Positions 12,317 through 24,000 of a DNA stretch of 64,000 nt are shown here, in pieces (position 1 is the stretch's first letter; the number at the start of each line of letters is the position of its first letter). The stretch spans positions 10,463,103-10,527,102 of the forward strand of contig NC_087254.1 in NCBI RefSeq assembly GCF_037042905.1, given 5' to 3'. The notes beneath the pieces were generated by a model, which was not told where the DNA came from, ran no database searches, and worked only from the letters and a program-made list of their open reading frames with translations. The DNA comes from Lytechinus pictus. Lineage: Eukaryota; Echinodermata; Echinoidea; Temnopleuroida; Toxopneustidae. The translations under genes were made by a program, and so were the position numbers.

Positions 12317-13402
12317 TTTTAATAACTTCAACCCTTAAACTACGGAGCTATTAAACTCATCGTGCATTGACCTGTAAACCCTCTATATGTTGCATTATTT
12401 TAGCAGTGAACCGTTCTACCTGGTATAATACTCTGTTAGTTAAACAGCTATAACTTTTATCTGAACATTTAGAAAGGAAATGTTGTGAGGCAAACTTGTA
12501 GTGTTTGGTGGGTTTTCTTGTCATGTATGAATTTATTGCATTACGAAAGAAATAAAGCATTGCAAATAATTTTTTAAAAACATTTTCTTCTTACATTTTC
12601 AACAAAAGTGTAGCCCTTTATTTTGGTTCTTGGGTCAGTGGCGTGATTCTATTTTTGTATTCACCTGGGCAGTCTATCACAGACATGATTCTAATATCAT
12701 TGGTAATCTGACAAAAGTAGACCATACTACTGTGAATAAATAAAAGAGAGTAGATCTTCGACTAGTCAAAGAAAAAAAAGCACCTCTTTCATACAGGTGT
12801 CATGATCTAGTCCTAACTCCTAATAACAATGAACCTGACCTTGGTATTGTTTGTGAGGAGGATATAATTGATTCTTTTCTCTCCTTTTTTCAATGAACTT
12901 CCTGGGTCAGCTGAAGGATATATTGATTTATTTAACATGTAAAGAAGGTAGATAATCTGATTAATCTCCCACTAAGTGGTTTTGAAAGCAAATGTATATA
13001 AAACAGAACAAAACTCTGAAAACTACAATTTACCTGGACATAGAGGCATCATTAGGGGAATGCGCGGTTGTGCAGAAATGCGAAATATATAACACGCCTA
13101 CAGACGTGCAATAATGCAAACGGAATGCATGAAGAGTTAAGATACAGTATATTGAGGACTTGGAGGCATGAATGGTCCAAGGAGATTTTTCTGACATTCT
13201 TGTTTTCATATATGATTTTTTTAACATTTCGAAAGTTAAGAAGCAGGAAAATCCTGACAGGTCAGCATATGCTGGCTTCTGGTGTTAAGAATGAGATTAT
13301 GAGACCGAAATTGAAATCAACAGAATCAAGACAAAAAAAGGTTTGTGTTCTTGTACTTTGCTACTTCGTCAGCTGGAGTGAAACTAAGCACATATCATAA
13401 TC
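12317..13402. other. Intergenic, no gene seen
   Basis: AT-rich sequence. Open frames of 65-110 codons on both strands have no recognisable domain and no splice context that I trust. Confidence 0.5.
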
Positions 13403-13974
13403 TTCAAGGAAAATGAAACCTTTGGAACAAGATAGCTTGTGTGAAAACAGAAAAATCAAAGAAACAGATCAACAAACGTTTGAGAATAATTGAATGAATA
13501 ATAAGAAAGTTATGAGCATTTGAAGTTTAGATCATTATTGTAATGTATATCCTCCCATTGGCAATGCGACAAAGATGTGTGATATCACATGTGAACAACT
13601 TTCCCACTGCTTTTGTATATATTTCACTTAAAATGCCTATTTTATGACATCTATCAGTAGATCATTAATTCTTTCTATGGGGCTTGTAATACAGATTTTC
13701 AAAGAATATATTATGGATGAAGGGTTTGTATCACCATAAGAGCAAAAAGATACATTTTTGGGGTATTTTTATAGTCCATCAAAGGGAAAGTTTTTCACAT
13801 GTGACATCACACATATCTGTCGCATTGCCAATAGGAGGATCTCCGTAGCATTAGTGATCGCAATATTCAAATGCTCATAACTTTCTTATTATTTGTCCGA
13901 TTTTTCTCAAACTTTCTTTGATTTTTCTCTTTCCACACAAGCCCACTTATTCCAAGGGTTTCATTCCCCTTTAA
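13403..13974. mobile_element. TTAA-ended palindromic MITE, family A
   Basis: Starts TTCAAGGAAAATGAAACC and ends GGTTTCATTCCCCTTTAA. Arms of about 200 bases are inverted: CCATTGGCAATGCGAC on the left mirrors GTCGCATTGCCAATAGGAGG on the right, and GTGATATCACATGTG mirrors CACATGTGACATCAC. The right arm contains TAACTTTCTTATT then TGTCCGATTT, a core shared with the other TTAA-ended elements here. No coding capacity. Confidence 0.75.
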
Positions 13975-14079
13975 CAATTTTGAATACTTTCACCATTATT
14001 TGAGCAAATTTCATAAAAAACTAGATGAAACAATATAATAATTCTGTTGGTATTTTATAGTATCATTCATTGTAGTTTG

Positions 14080-14370
14080 ATAATAGAACCGAACTTCCGA
14101 AGAGACAGTGGACGCTGAACGACGAGCTAATGACAGCCAAGTCACAGACACAGCTCACTCATTCAATGAACAAGTTGTTAAGGCTTTTTTTTAGCGTCCA
14201 TTGCTCTTTCGGTTTTCTTATATTAAAGTTATATATTGTTTTGCTCTAGCGTTCTGGTCATTCATGCGATTTTACTCCCAGGCCCATGAGTGCATGTCAA
14301 AAAGCTTCAGTAGACTGAAGTATGTCAGTTTTTAGACTATTTAAACATTTTTAATATTTATTTATGAAAT
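14080..14370. repeat. Dispersed repeat, copy 1 (partner at about 38935-39060)
   Basis: The block from TTAGCGTCCATTG through TATATATTGTTTTGCTCTAG, TCATTCATGC, TTTTACTCC, AAAAGCTTCAGTA and TATGTC recurs in SLC5 intron 7. Direct copies separated by 25 kb indicate an interspersed element whose ends I could not define. Confidence 0.5.
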
Positions 14371-16435
14371 CAATATTCGCCTACCATCCCAAGCGTGTTG
14401 TTTGTAATAATCTTAATGTGTGCAGGGTGGTTGGTTTCAAAAGAGGTGGTCGATATGTGGTGGACTCATGCAACCAGTTCCAGGCCAGGCACTTCCACAT
14501 CCACGTTTTTTAAATTGTTTTTAAAAAATAATTTTATTGCTGCAGCGCAGCGTAGCTCAGCGCCTCAGGCACACCGCAGGCAGCGTGCGGTCATGGCGGT
14601 GCAGGCTCAAACCCCCCCTCTTTGATATGATGGTTTGAATTGCATTGCACAGGAACTAAGTTCCCAACCCGAATAAAATACAGCACGTTAGTCAGTGGTC
14701 ATTTTGCTCGTGTGCTATCTGAATACTTGTATCACGGTATTGTGATATTCCCAGCTTAATTGTGTGCACAAAAAATTGCACACGAACATGACGAACACGA
14801 TTGTATTTTTTACTTTAGTTTGAAGATCCTAAGCTGAGTTTGAGCAAAACCAGACTGAACTCACATTTACAACACGTTGTTGACTCCGCGGGACCAGGTA
14901 AAAATATGAAATGTTCTCTCACAGTCTTTAAAAATTCTTGAAATAATCGAAGAAGACATCCGGTGGAATTTCGAGACCCTTCCAAAAATGCACCACGTAT
15001 TAGACCATAGGCGTAACGCGTAAGCCATATAGACTTGATGACAGGCCGTATATTTAGCTGAAGAAATATCGACTCAGTATTTACATGATGCAGTATATAG
15101 ATCTACGCATATTTACGACTGGTTATTCAGTTTACGGTTTTAGGGAATTTCCCAAGGCTTGCTCCTGAAACGCTCACCATACTGGGCCTGGGGCGGAAAG
15201 GCGATGTTGAAAGTGGGAGGGCTGGGAGGACTTTGGGGGAAATGGGGACACTTCGGGACACTTCCCCTTTTGAAACGGGTACTATCGGGGCACTATCTTA
15301 AAAAAAAAAAAAATCATGCCCCACTCTAAATGAGTCAGCATATTATTTTGTTGTAATGTAGGAGCATGTGGGATATGGGCAGAGCGGAACGTATTTCGTT
15401 TGGGAGTATAGGGCGGACACTAAACGGACACTTAATAGGCCCAATGTACACGATGTAAAAAGAAGGAAATACCGGTATTTCATAACAACTTCAGGAACGA
15501 AAATGATTTAAAAAGATTTATTTCGCAATAGGCACATTCACTTTTAAAAAAAATCCCTGCATATGGGATTTTTAGGGGCAAGTGCCCATGCCCCCTGACC
15601 CCCGGTTCCACGTATACTGCCCATGTAGAATTAAAAAATAGTATACGTGTGCTTAATTGAATTGCCCTGTAACAAACAAGAAAAGAAAATTAGGGGCGTT
15701 TCTCTCTCGTAGTTTGTAGTTTCATATATAGTTTTTTTTAGCATTATATAATTTATTCACGGCGCTATAATAGCTTCATGGTTTATTTCAAGTATTTCCA
15801 TTGTAAGCAATTTTGGCCATTTTGGCCTTATGGGAAAAGCGCCATATAATTAATAAGTATTATTATTTATCAATGTAGATAGGGGCATATATGGGACTTA
15901 AAGGGACATACTGCAGAAGTTGGCTTTAATCATAAAAATAAGGAGCTAAGAATGGGCACTTAGTAAAAAAATGTTCAGTAATACAATATAGGAAATCGGA
16001 TGGTCGCTAATGAATCTATCTAAGAGGGTAGACAAGGGAAATAACAATTAAAACTGATAAGAATCCCCAAAATGGCAAATTATAATTACGTCAATTAAAA
16101 AAAAATCAGGTCGCGCTTCGAGCTCACATTAATTATTCACCTAGTCCTTATGCAGTACCTATAGACTTGTTGTAGAAATAAACAGAAATAAAGTAGAAAT
16201 AAACATTATACACTATTTGGTCTCAACTGCTATACACCCCCTTCCCACCCGGGCTTCCCACTTGCGTAGAGGCTTGGCCGGGGGCAGGGGCCTCAATCCA
16301 TTTTTCAGATGGCGGGGGGCAAAATCATGAGTCATAAATCAACATTACAAAATTAATAAAGGCGCTTGATCGCACAAAACAATAAAACTCACACACACAC
16401 ACACACGTTTCTGGACCCATGAAGATAAAACATGA
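14371..16435. other. Intergenic, no gene seen
   Basis: No protein-coding exon recognised. Includes G-rich stretches with repeated GGGACAC words at about 15240-15450 and several short homopolymers. Confidence 0.5.
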
Positions 16436-19195
16436 TTCAACAATCAAATAATGCGAGCGCGAGCAGAAAATTTTTGTCATTCCGACCTAAAAACTGGAAA
16501 TTCTTGGCATTTTTTTAAAAATCATGAACAAGATAGCTATATAACTAAATAATTGATGCAATCACGAAGCGCAACTTAGCGGGGGGAAATTGACAGTTAG
16601 ACCTAAACATGGGACACTCCAATAATGTTTTGGAAATCATGAAAAGGGTGGGTAATTTGGTATCTTCCTACATTAATACCTGGATTCTGGGCATTCTAAA
16701 TACATTTCTTTTATCATGAAAGTCATTAATGCGAGCGCGAAGCGCTAGCTGAAAAAAATTATAATTATTCTGATCTGGATCTGAAGAAGGGTCAATTTAT
16801 GCAATATTTCAAGCACGTGTGATGTAGGGAAATTGTGAAGTGGAAATGGATCCCAATGAATTAATGGTATGAGCACGAGGCGCGAGCTGATATGATTAGT
16901 GTTATTTTGATCTAATCCAATCATTTTTTATAAGCCTAATGAGAGCGTGAAATTTGTTGATATTAAGGCCTGAAAACTGGAAATTTTAAGGACTTTATTG
17001 ATGCGAGCGCAAATCTCGAGCCGAAATTTTTTATCAACTGTCAAGGTAAAGTTTTTTTAAAAGTAGTTTGTTAGAATTAATTTAGAGAGATACATAACTC
17101 ACCTTGATCTACATATGAACCTATGAAAAGAGGGGCTTGCCATTATTTTTTTTCCACAGGGGGGGGGCAAATAAAAAAAAAAAAAAAAAAAAGGGTCTTC
17201 AACCACAAATAAAGGATTTCGTACCAGAAAAAAATTTGACAAGCAAAAAAAAAAAAAGGTCTTCAAGACTCGTCAGGGGAGGCAGGGATATGTCCCTTGC
17301 ATGGGTTGTGACTCGTCAGGGGGCAGTCTGCCCCCTCTGCCCCCCCCGTAGGTACGCTAGTGCAGAAAAGTATTCTAGGCCTATATGATGAGATTCCTGC
17401 GTAAATGTAGGGCTTATACCTTAACAAAACTTGCAATGATAGATGGAATCATTTCCCGCGCAGACTCATGATTTTGTACTGTACTAGATCTATAGATGTA
17501 ATAAATCTAAATTTTATATTGTGCTCGGTTAATGTTGCTGATTTCTGTGTTAACATTACAATTTAATTTTATTTTTGCACTTACGGAATTATTAGGGCAA
17601 AACGATATGCTAGCTTGTCACCCCAATATTTTCATTAGTGCCCCCCCCCCCCAGGATCGGCGCCTCGGGCCGGGACCCTAGCTAGCTAAACCTCAAAAAA
17701 AGTTTCACGGCCGGAGAAAAAAAATTAAAAATCGGGGGAGTGTAAAATATGATTTTAATCATGTCATAATCTATAACACAAAATCATACTTTTTATTCAA
17801 AGAATCTAAATTTATGCTCACTTGCTTTGCTCACTCACTGATTTGAAAAAAAATTAATTTTGCTCTTGAACGCCATTATGTCTGGCCCACGTACCCCCAC
17901 CCCGAAAAAAAAAGAAAAAAAAAAAATCATTCACAGAGATCGAACAATACTAGTAGTACTAGTCACTAGCGTACCTAAGGGGGGGCAGAGGGGGTAGACT
18001 GCCCCCCCCCCCCTGACGAGTCACAAGCAAAAAAAAGGAAGCGAAAAAAGGGAAAGAAAAGAAGGAAAAAGGAGAGAAAGAAAAAAAGGGGAAGGGGCAA
18101 AAGAAGAAAGAGTTTAAGAGAAAGGGAAAACAAAAACTCGACTGCAGACTGTCGGAAAAAATGATAATTGTCGGGCACACGGGGCTGTTCCAACTGATTC
18201 GGTTTTTTACTTCCACCATCTTTGTCGGTAAATGTCAATTAAACTGTACACTTTTATCGGTAAATTGTGATTTTTACGCAATGCGACTTTTAGAGCTCTC
18301 TGTACCGATAGTGAGGACGGACTGGGCTGACCAGGGACAGGAAAAATGTAGATAACAACTTTTAGGTAATATAATTATAACAATAAAAAATTCGCTCGCG
18401 CTACGCGCTCGTATCAATTTTTTAGTTGGATACCTTAGATAAATGTCTAGTTTTCAGGTTGAAATATCAAACATTTTCAGCTCGCACTTCGTGCTCGCGT
18501 CAATTGATTAGTTAGAAAGCAATTTGTTCACAGTTACAAAAAGTGCTTATAATATCCAGTTCTTAGGCCGGAATTTTAAATATTTCAGCTCGCGCTTCGT
18601 GCTCTCATGTAACTGTTTAGGTATAACCATCCTCTTCATAGTTAAATTAAGTGCTTAGAATGTCCGGTTTTCAGGTCAAAATATAAAAAAATATCAACAA
18701 TATATCATAGAAACCAATTTGTTCACGGTTACAGATATTGCTTAGAATATCAAAAATTTCAGCTCGAGCTTCGCACTCGCATAAAATTCCATCTTGTTCA
18801 TAATTAAATGAAGGGATGTAAAGTTTTCAGTCCGAAATATCAAAAATTTTCAGCTCGCGCTTCGCGCTCACACCAATTAATTGTTTTTAACTACCATGTT
18901 GTTCATAGTTAGAAAAAAAAGGTGCTTAGAATGTCAAGTTTTCAGGGGGGAATATCTCAAATTTTCAGCTCGCGCTTCGCGCCCGCACGACCGTTTAGAT
19001 ATCCATCCTGTAAAACTGCTTAGAATGTCTATATAGGGTCCTGTTAGAAATATCAAAATTTTTAGCTCGAGCTTTGCGCTCGCATAATTTATTAAGGAAG
19101 ATACCCATCCTATTTATAATTAAGTGCACAAAATTTATCGTTTTAGGTTTAGATTTTCAAAAAAAAAATCAGCTCGCGCTTCGCGCTCGCAATTA
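16436..19195. repeat. Foldback cluster with periodic CpG-rich beads
   Basis: Inner arms 17305-17362 and 17964-18027 are inverted copies containing GACTCGTCAGGGGG, CAGTCT, CCCCTCTGCCCC and AGGTACGCTAGTG. Outside them, the left side (16.44-17.04 kb) carries GCGAGCGCGAAGCGC-type words and the right side (18.39-19.19 kb) carries the opposite orientation, AGCTCGCGCTTCGCGCTCGC. On the right the motif recurs near 18395, 18481, 18589, 18763, 18854, 18969, 19066 and 19173, with diverged AT-rich spacers giving steps of about 90-115 bases (one about 175). The overall pattern is a large palindrome, probably a composite mobile element or inverted satellite. No coding frame is credible. Confidence 0.65.
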
Positions 19196-19450
19196 TTATT
19201 TTAATATTATTTTAGTGTAAATTGTTAGGCACGTGTCAGTGAAAGTAAAGACTTTTTTGGGGGTGGGGCTTGTGAAAATTTTTGTAAACAAAAATGTCCC
19301 ACTTGAAAATCCTTGGTTGGATATAAATGAGTTTTGGTCGTCGGTCGTCAGTAATCGTTGCTGATATCTGTCGGTAATCAAGGTCCTCCACATCCCCCCC
19401 CCCCACTGGAAAAGGCCTAGCTATGTCTAAGTTTCAGGAATTATATCCAT

Positions 19451-19498
19451 ATAACCAGAGGAATGTGTAAGCAGGGGCTTACACATTCCTCTGGTTAT
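19451..19498. repeat. Perfect 22-bp hairpin
   Basis: Positions 19451-19472 are exactly complementary to 19477-19498, with a four-base AGGG loop. No oligo-T run follows that would make it a terminator-like element. It could be a foldback junction or a small hairpin. Confidence 0.9.
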
Positions 19499-20139
19499 TA
19501 CCACCCCCTTTCTATCCTATGTACCCGATCCCTAATTCATCCGCCTATCTTTTTCCAATTTCAATTTCCTCAACCTTCTGACATTCCTGCCAGTGAGTGA
19601 GTGATTTTCCCCATATCTAGTGATATATCATGTTACTGTCGCATATATTTTCATGTTCATATTTATTTTTTATGAGTGAATGGATGCATTTATTTTTGTT
19701 TTTACTGTGTAAATGGAAATAAAACAAAGGCAAATCAATACATGACTATAACTGATTTCAATGTCAAATACCTCTTTTATAACGTCTCCAAATGAGCAGA
19801 ATTGGGAACATAATGTAACACCTTCAAAGAGGAATAAAAGAAGTATTTTAATATAAACATTGCAATTACCACTTGAATAGAAATCCCGGATAAAAATATA
19901 TCGATCACGATCCAATACATTTCATTTCTGGAATGATATACCAAAAAAGAATTCATTTGGACAATAAAGTGCGATCGCCCGATAGCAAATATCAGTAGTA
20001 GCAAGATCCCAATTGTTTTATTAGGCACACCTGGGTAACATTTCCCACCTTCAGTGCTGCACTTTATTAATCTAAAATAATTATTTAGAGGGGTCCATAC
20101 AATACAAGCACTGCTTTTTAGTAGATTCCTCCATTTTTT

Positions 20140-20340
20140 CAGAATTTTATTTTATACTGTTTATGATATTTTGCTTATATGTAATACTCTGTTTTGTTTT
20201 ACTTTTACTTATAGATAAATATAATTTATTTGTACATGCCTCAATTTATTTTGTCTGTATAAGTTCATTGTAATTATTTCGACACATTACTTTGTTCTGT
20301 TGAAAATGAAATAAAATAAATTGAAATTGAAAATTGACCT
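20140..20340 (+). mobile_element. Probable LINE 3' tail
   Basis: The segment ends with GAAAATGAAATAAAATAAA followed by the short repeats TTGAAATTGAAAATTG. Such AATAAA plus AATTG-type tails are typical of 3' ends of CR1/L2-like non-LTR retrotransposons. No reverse transcriptase sequence was identified beside it. Confidence 0.4.
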
Positions 20341-21062
20341 ACACATCCAAACGTGTATGGGTGGGGGGGGGGGGGGTGGGCTGTAAAATGCAGGGCAACA
20401 AGGACTGTGATGCGTCCAAATATCCTCGTGTATTGGTAATTTTATGACCGAATGTATAATTTCTGCACTTTCACATCATGTAAAAAGGCTAAATAATAAT
20501 TGAAAAATTGTTCGCTCGAAAATTAAAAACTATAAAGTTGATATTCGGGCAATGATTTAGCCCCCCTTGAAATAATTGTGCCTATACGTCCATGCCTACT
20601 ACCCCCCCCCCACCGTGCTCATCCTTACTTGTCGCTTGCCCCCCCCCCCCCCCTGACGTAATATGCCAAGTACGCCACTGGTACTTGTCAGTCATCCCGG
20701 CCCCCTCCCCCCCCCCCGCACCATGAAGTGCCATGAACACCGATCGACAGCCATGTCTGGAATACTCCCCTCCTCCCCCCCCCCCCCGCATCCACCATGC
20801 CAAGTCACTCCACCACTATACCACCACCATGCACGTACCCCCGGGCACGTACCGCTACGCCACAGCCACACCCCCTCGTAGCAGACGAACAGACGATCGG
20901 CGAGCTCAAGGACGAAAAAGTATCGTTTTGGGAGTAAAGATTTGTGCACATGATGTCGGTCGCAGTCAGCACTGCGCCCGCGCCTGAATCGGGCCAGCTG
21001 CCAGCAGTCAGTTTAGTGAGAGTGAGCATGCAGGCCAATATTTATTTTACGAAATAACTACC
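20341..21062. other. C/G-homopolymer-rich 5' flank of the SLC5 gene
   Basis: Several poly-C runs of 9-13 bases lie in 20600-20790, amid CCATG and CACCAC words. The open frames here are compositional. The final part (roughly 20880-21062) is less repetitive and probably holds the 5' UTR and promoter; no TATA box is evident. Confidence 0.5.
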
Positions 21063-24000
21063 ATGGAGCAATCAGGACTTTTACCATGGGACGTCGTAGT
21101 CCTCGTCCTTTATTTCTTCGCAATTTTAACCATTGGTATAGCGGTGAGTATAATTATTCGACGAGAGTCGAAAGTTTGTAATGGTAAAAAAGTTTGTTTT
21201 ACGAACCAAAAAATATTTCAAACAATCGGTGATATCAAAGGTTATATACCATATGTTATAATATGCCTAGCCTAGGTAGGACCGGACCGGGCTATAGAGG
21301 CGACTATGCCTATATTCATGTATACATCATGCATGTACATCTATAAATGTATGGGAAGTTGTGATTTGGAAAGCATTTTTTACTCAGTATGATGGTTTTT
21401 TTTCTGGGGGTGGGGGGGGGGGGGGCAGGGCCGGGAAGGCCTGAGTATAACAACTGAACAAGTTTCTCTACTAACAATGAGTCTATAAAACTGGAAAAAT
21501 TATGCATGTAGTGATTGTTTTATATAGATAGGCCTACCTAATTTTATATTGATGATCATGAGGTATATATTTTTATTTGCTGTAAAATAGGCCCTCTGTC
21601 TAATCATAAATAATTGTAAAAACCATAACATGTGATTGGGCCTAACCACTTGAAGTTAAATGCACAGACAAACTATACTTATTTTTTAAATGCATGGATT
21701 GTTGCATCACTAAGCAATATGAACACAGTGGTGCGATAAAGTTAGTGAACCCCACAGAAAAATGCACCATTTCATGCAGAGTGTTGAATCTAGACAACAC
21801 TACAGTGTTCGGCAAGCCCAGAGAAACAAACTTTATTGAATGTAATATTTTATCACCTGACTTTGCAATCAAATATCTAAAATATGGCAGAACTTGAACA
21901 CTTGAAATATGTTTATTTCTTTCTGGAAAGGTGCACTAACTTTTTAGCACCAGTGCACCACTGTATATGCACCCAGATGTACTCAGTGGTTTTATTTCTG
22001 TCTCATACATTTAGCCTAATCAAGAACCAAAGATGTAAAAATTTAACATTGGTAAAAGGTACCTGCTGTGAAGACTAACATGACCCGACAGGTTCCATTG
22101 TCAGTTGGTCATGCCATCATGGTAATACTTTGCTCATGCAAATCAAATTATTTATTTGCTGAATTTGACCAGAAATTTGACAATTGTTATTCTGAAGCCA
22201 TCCAAATCAAGAAATTTATTTTCACACTATAAACTTCACCTCTACACAGTTAGTTTTTGAGACCATCACTTGTTCCATTTCGTTCATGATTCACATACAA
22301 GAATGAAGAATCACCAAGTTGCAAAACAAATAATTCCCTCTCAAAATTCAAAGTTTCTTTATAATATATGCAAATAAAATTATTGGCTAATTTATTCTCT
22401 GTATTATTGACAATTTCAACTTGTATATTTCATGTAGCTATTTATAATGCACAGGCCGCAATGGCAGACAACACATCAATGTAGCATATTGTTTAGTTCG
22501 TGCCCTCTTTAAATCAAACGTAAATCATAGTTTCAAAAAGTCTTCAATTAAATTTCAAAAGGCCTCAACTTTTTAACACAATCATAAAAGCTGATAACTA
22601 TTTTTTTTTGGGGGGGGGTGGGTGGGGTTCCCAGGGAGGGGGGCTGTTTGGGGGAAAATATTTTTCATAATTTGTAAAATTATTGAGTTCAGGCTTATTA
22701 AACACCATTCTTCCAAATCATGTAGTATAATCCCAATTTTCTGGGTTTTTATGGTCTTAAAATGATATTGTCAATTTTTGTATTGATGTCAAGCGTACTC
22801 AATTTTAGTTTCATCTGGAGTACTACCAGCAAGTTTAACAGGGTCAGTGCAGTGATTTTTTGCAGGCCTAATTGTAACCAAATATGCACCAGAATCATTT
22901 TGATTGCCCTTCAAATAAAGAATACATGATGACTTGGCATTTTGGGTCAACTTGATCGATCCACTTTTCACTTGAATCTCTATACAATGGTATCATATTT
23001 ATCTAGAAAAGAGTTGTGTTCATGTGGAATGATATGAGATATCGCCCTTTTAAAGACCTGAATAGCCTTATGTTTATTCCACCCCTATTACAGTCATGAA
23101 CAAACGTTTTTTCTTCTTCATAAACCGCATTCTGATCTTCACAATGTTCAGCAATTTCTTTTTTTGTTCAGAACCCACACTCTGATTTTCAATCAGCTTT
23201 TAAAAGATGATTGATTATTGATGTAGGCCTATACATGTAGGCCTATACATAATACATCTTGTAATTTAAGATTATTGATAGGTGTGACCGTGTGTTATAA
23301 TTGGTTACCAGTGTTTTTGTCCTGAACTATAGTTTTAATACTCTATTATGATGCACCCAAAATCAATCGTTACAAATTCCTTGTTTTTGATTTTTTTCTA
23401 AATTCTTCTCTTTGCATTATAATTTTAGTTGCATTTATCCACCAAACTTAAAACCCCTGCATGGGGGGGGGGGGTTGCCTGTTTCCCACTGGACCTCCCT
23501 TCCCCTGATGAATGATTATAAATCTTTTTAGACAACTCAAACACGTTATTATCCAGGATTTAGCATTTTATTCACTGGCAGATCCAGGGGGGGGGGGGGC
23601 ACAGCCGGCCCATGCACCCCCTTTTGAGAGGCACAATTAAAATTTGTAATGTGAAAATGCCGTTTAAACACAAGTATACCCCCCCTTGTGGAAGCTTTTT
23701 TGCTTGTCAAATTTTTTTGTGGATGAAATTTCCTTCATTTTTGGGTGAAAACCTTTTTTTTTTGCTTGTCAAATTTTCCTCGGCAAATTGTGCCCCCCCC
23801 CCTTTTGGAAAGTCCTGGATCCGCCCCTGATTTTATTATATTGTTTTTTGTTGTTGTTTGTGTTCATCAGTCACTATGGAGGTCCAACAGGAGCACTGCA
23901 GAAGGGTATTTCTTGGCTGGAGGATCTATGCTTTGGCTTCCCGTAAGTAAAATTAAAGGTTAAGTTCACCCCAGAAAAATGAAACAATAGAGAAAAGTCA

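Noticed and set aside
20582..21038. Pro/His- and Gly-rich frames before the transporter start
   Set aside because: Caused by poly-C/poly-G runs; four overlapping frames on both strands share the same low-complexity sequence.
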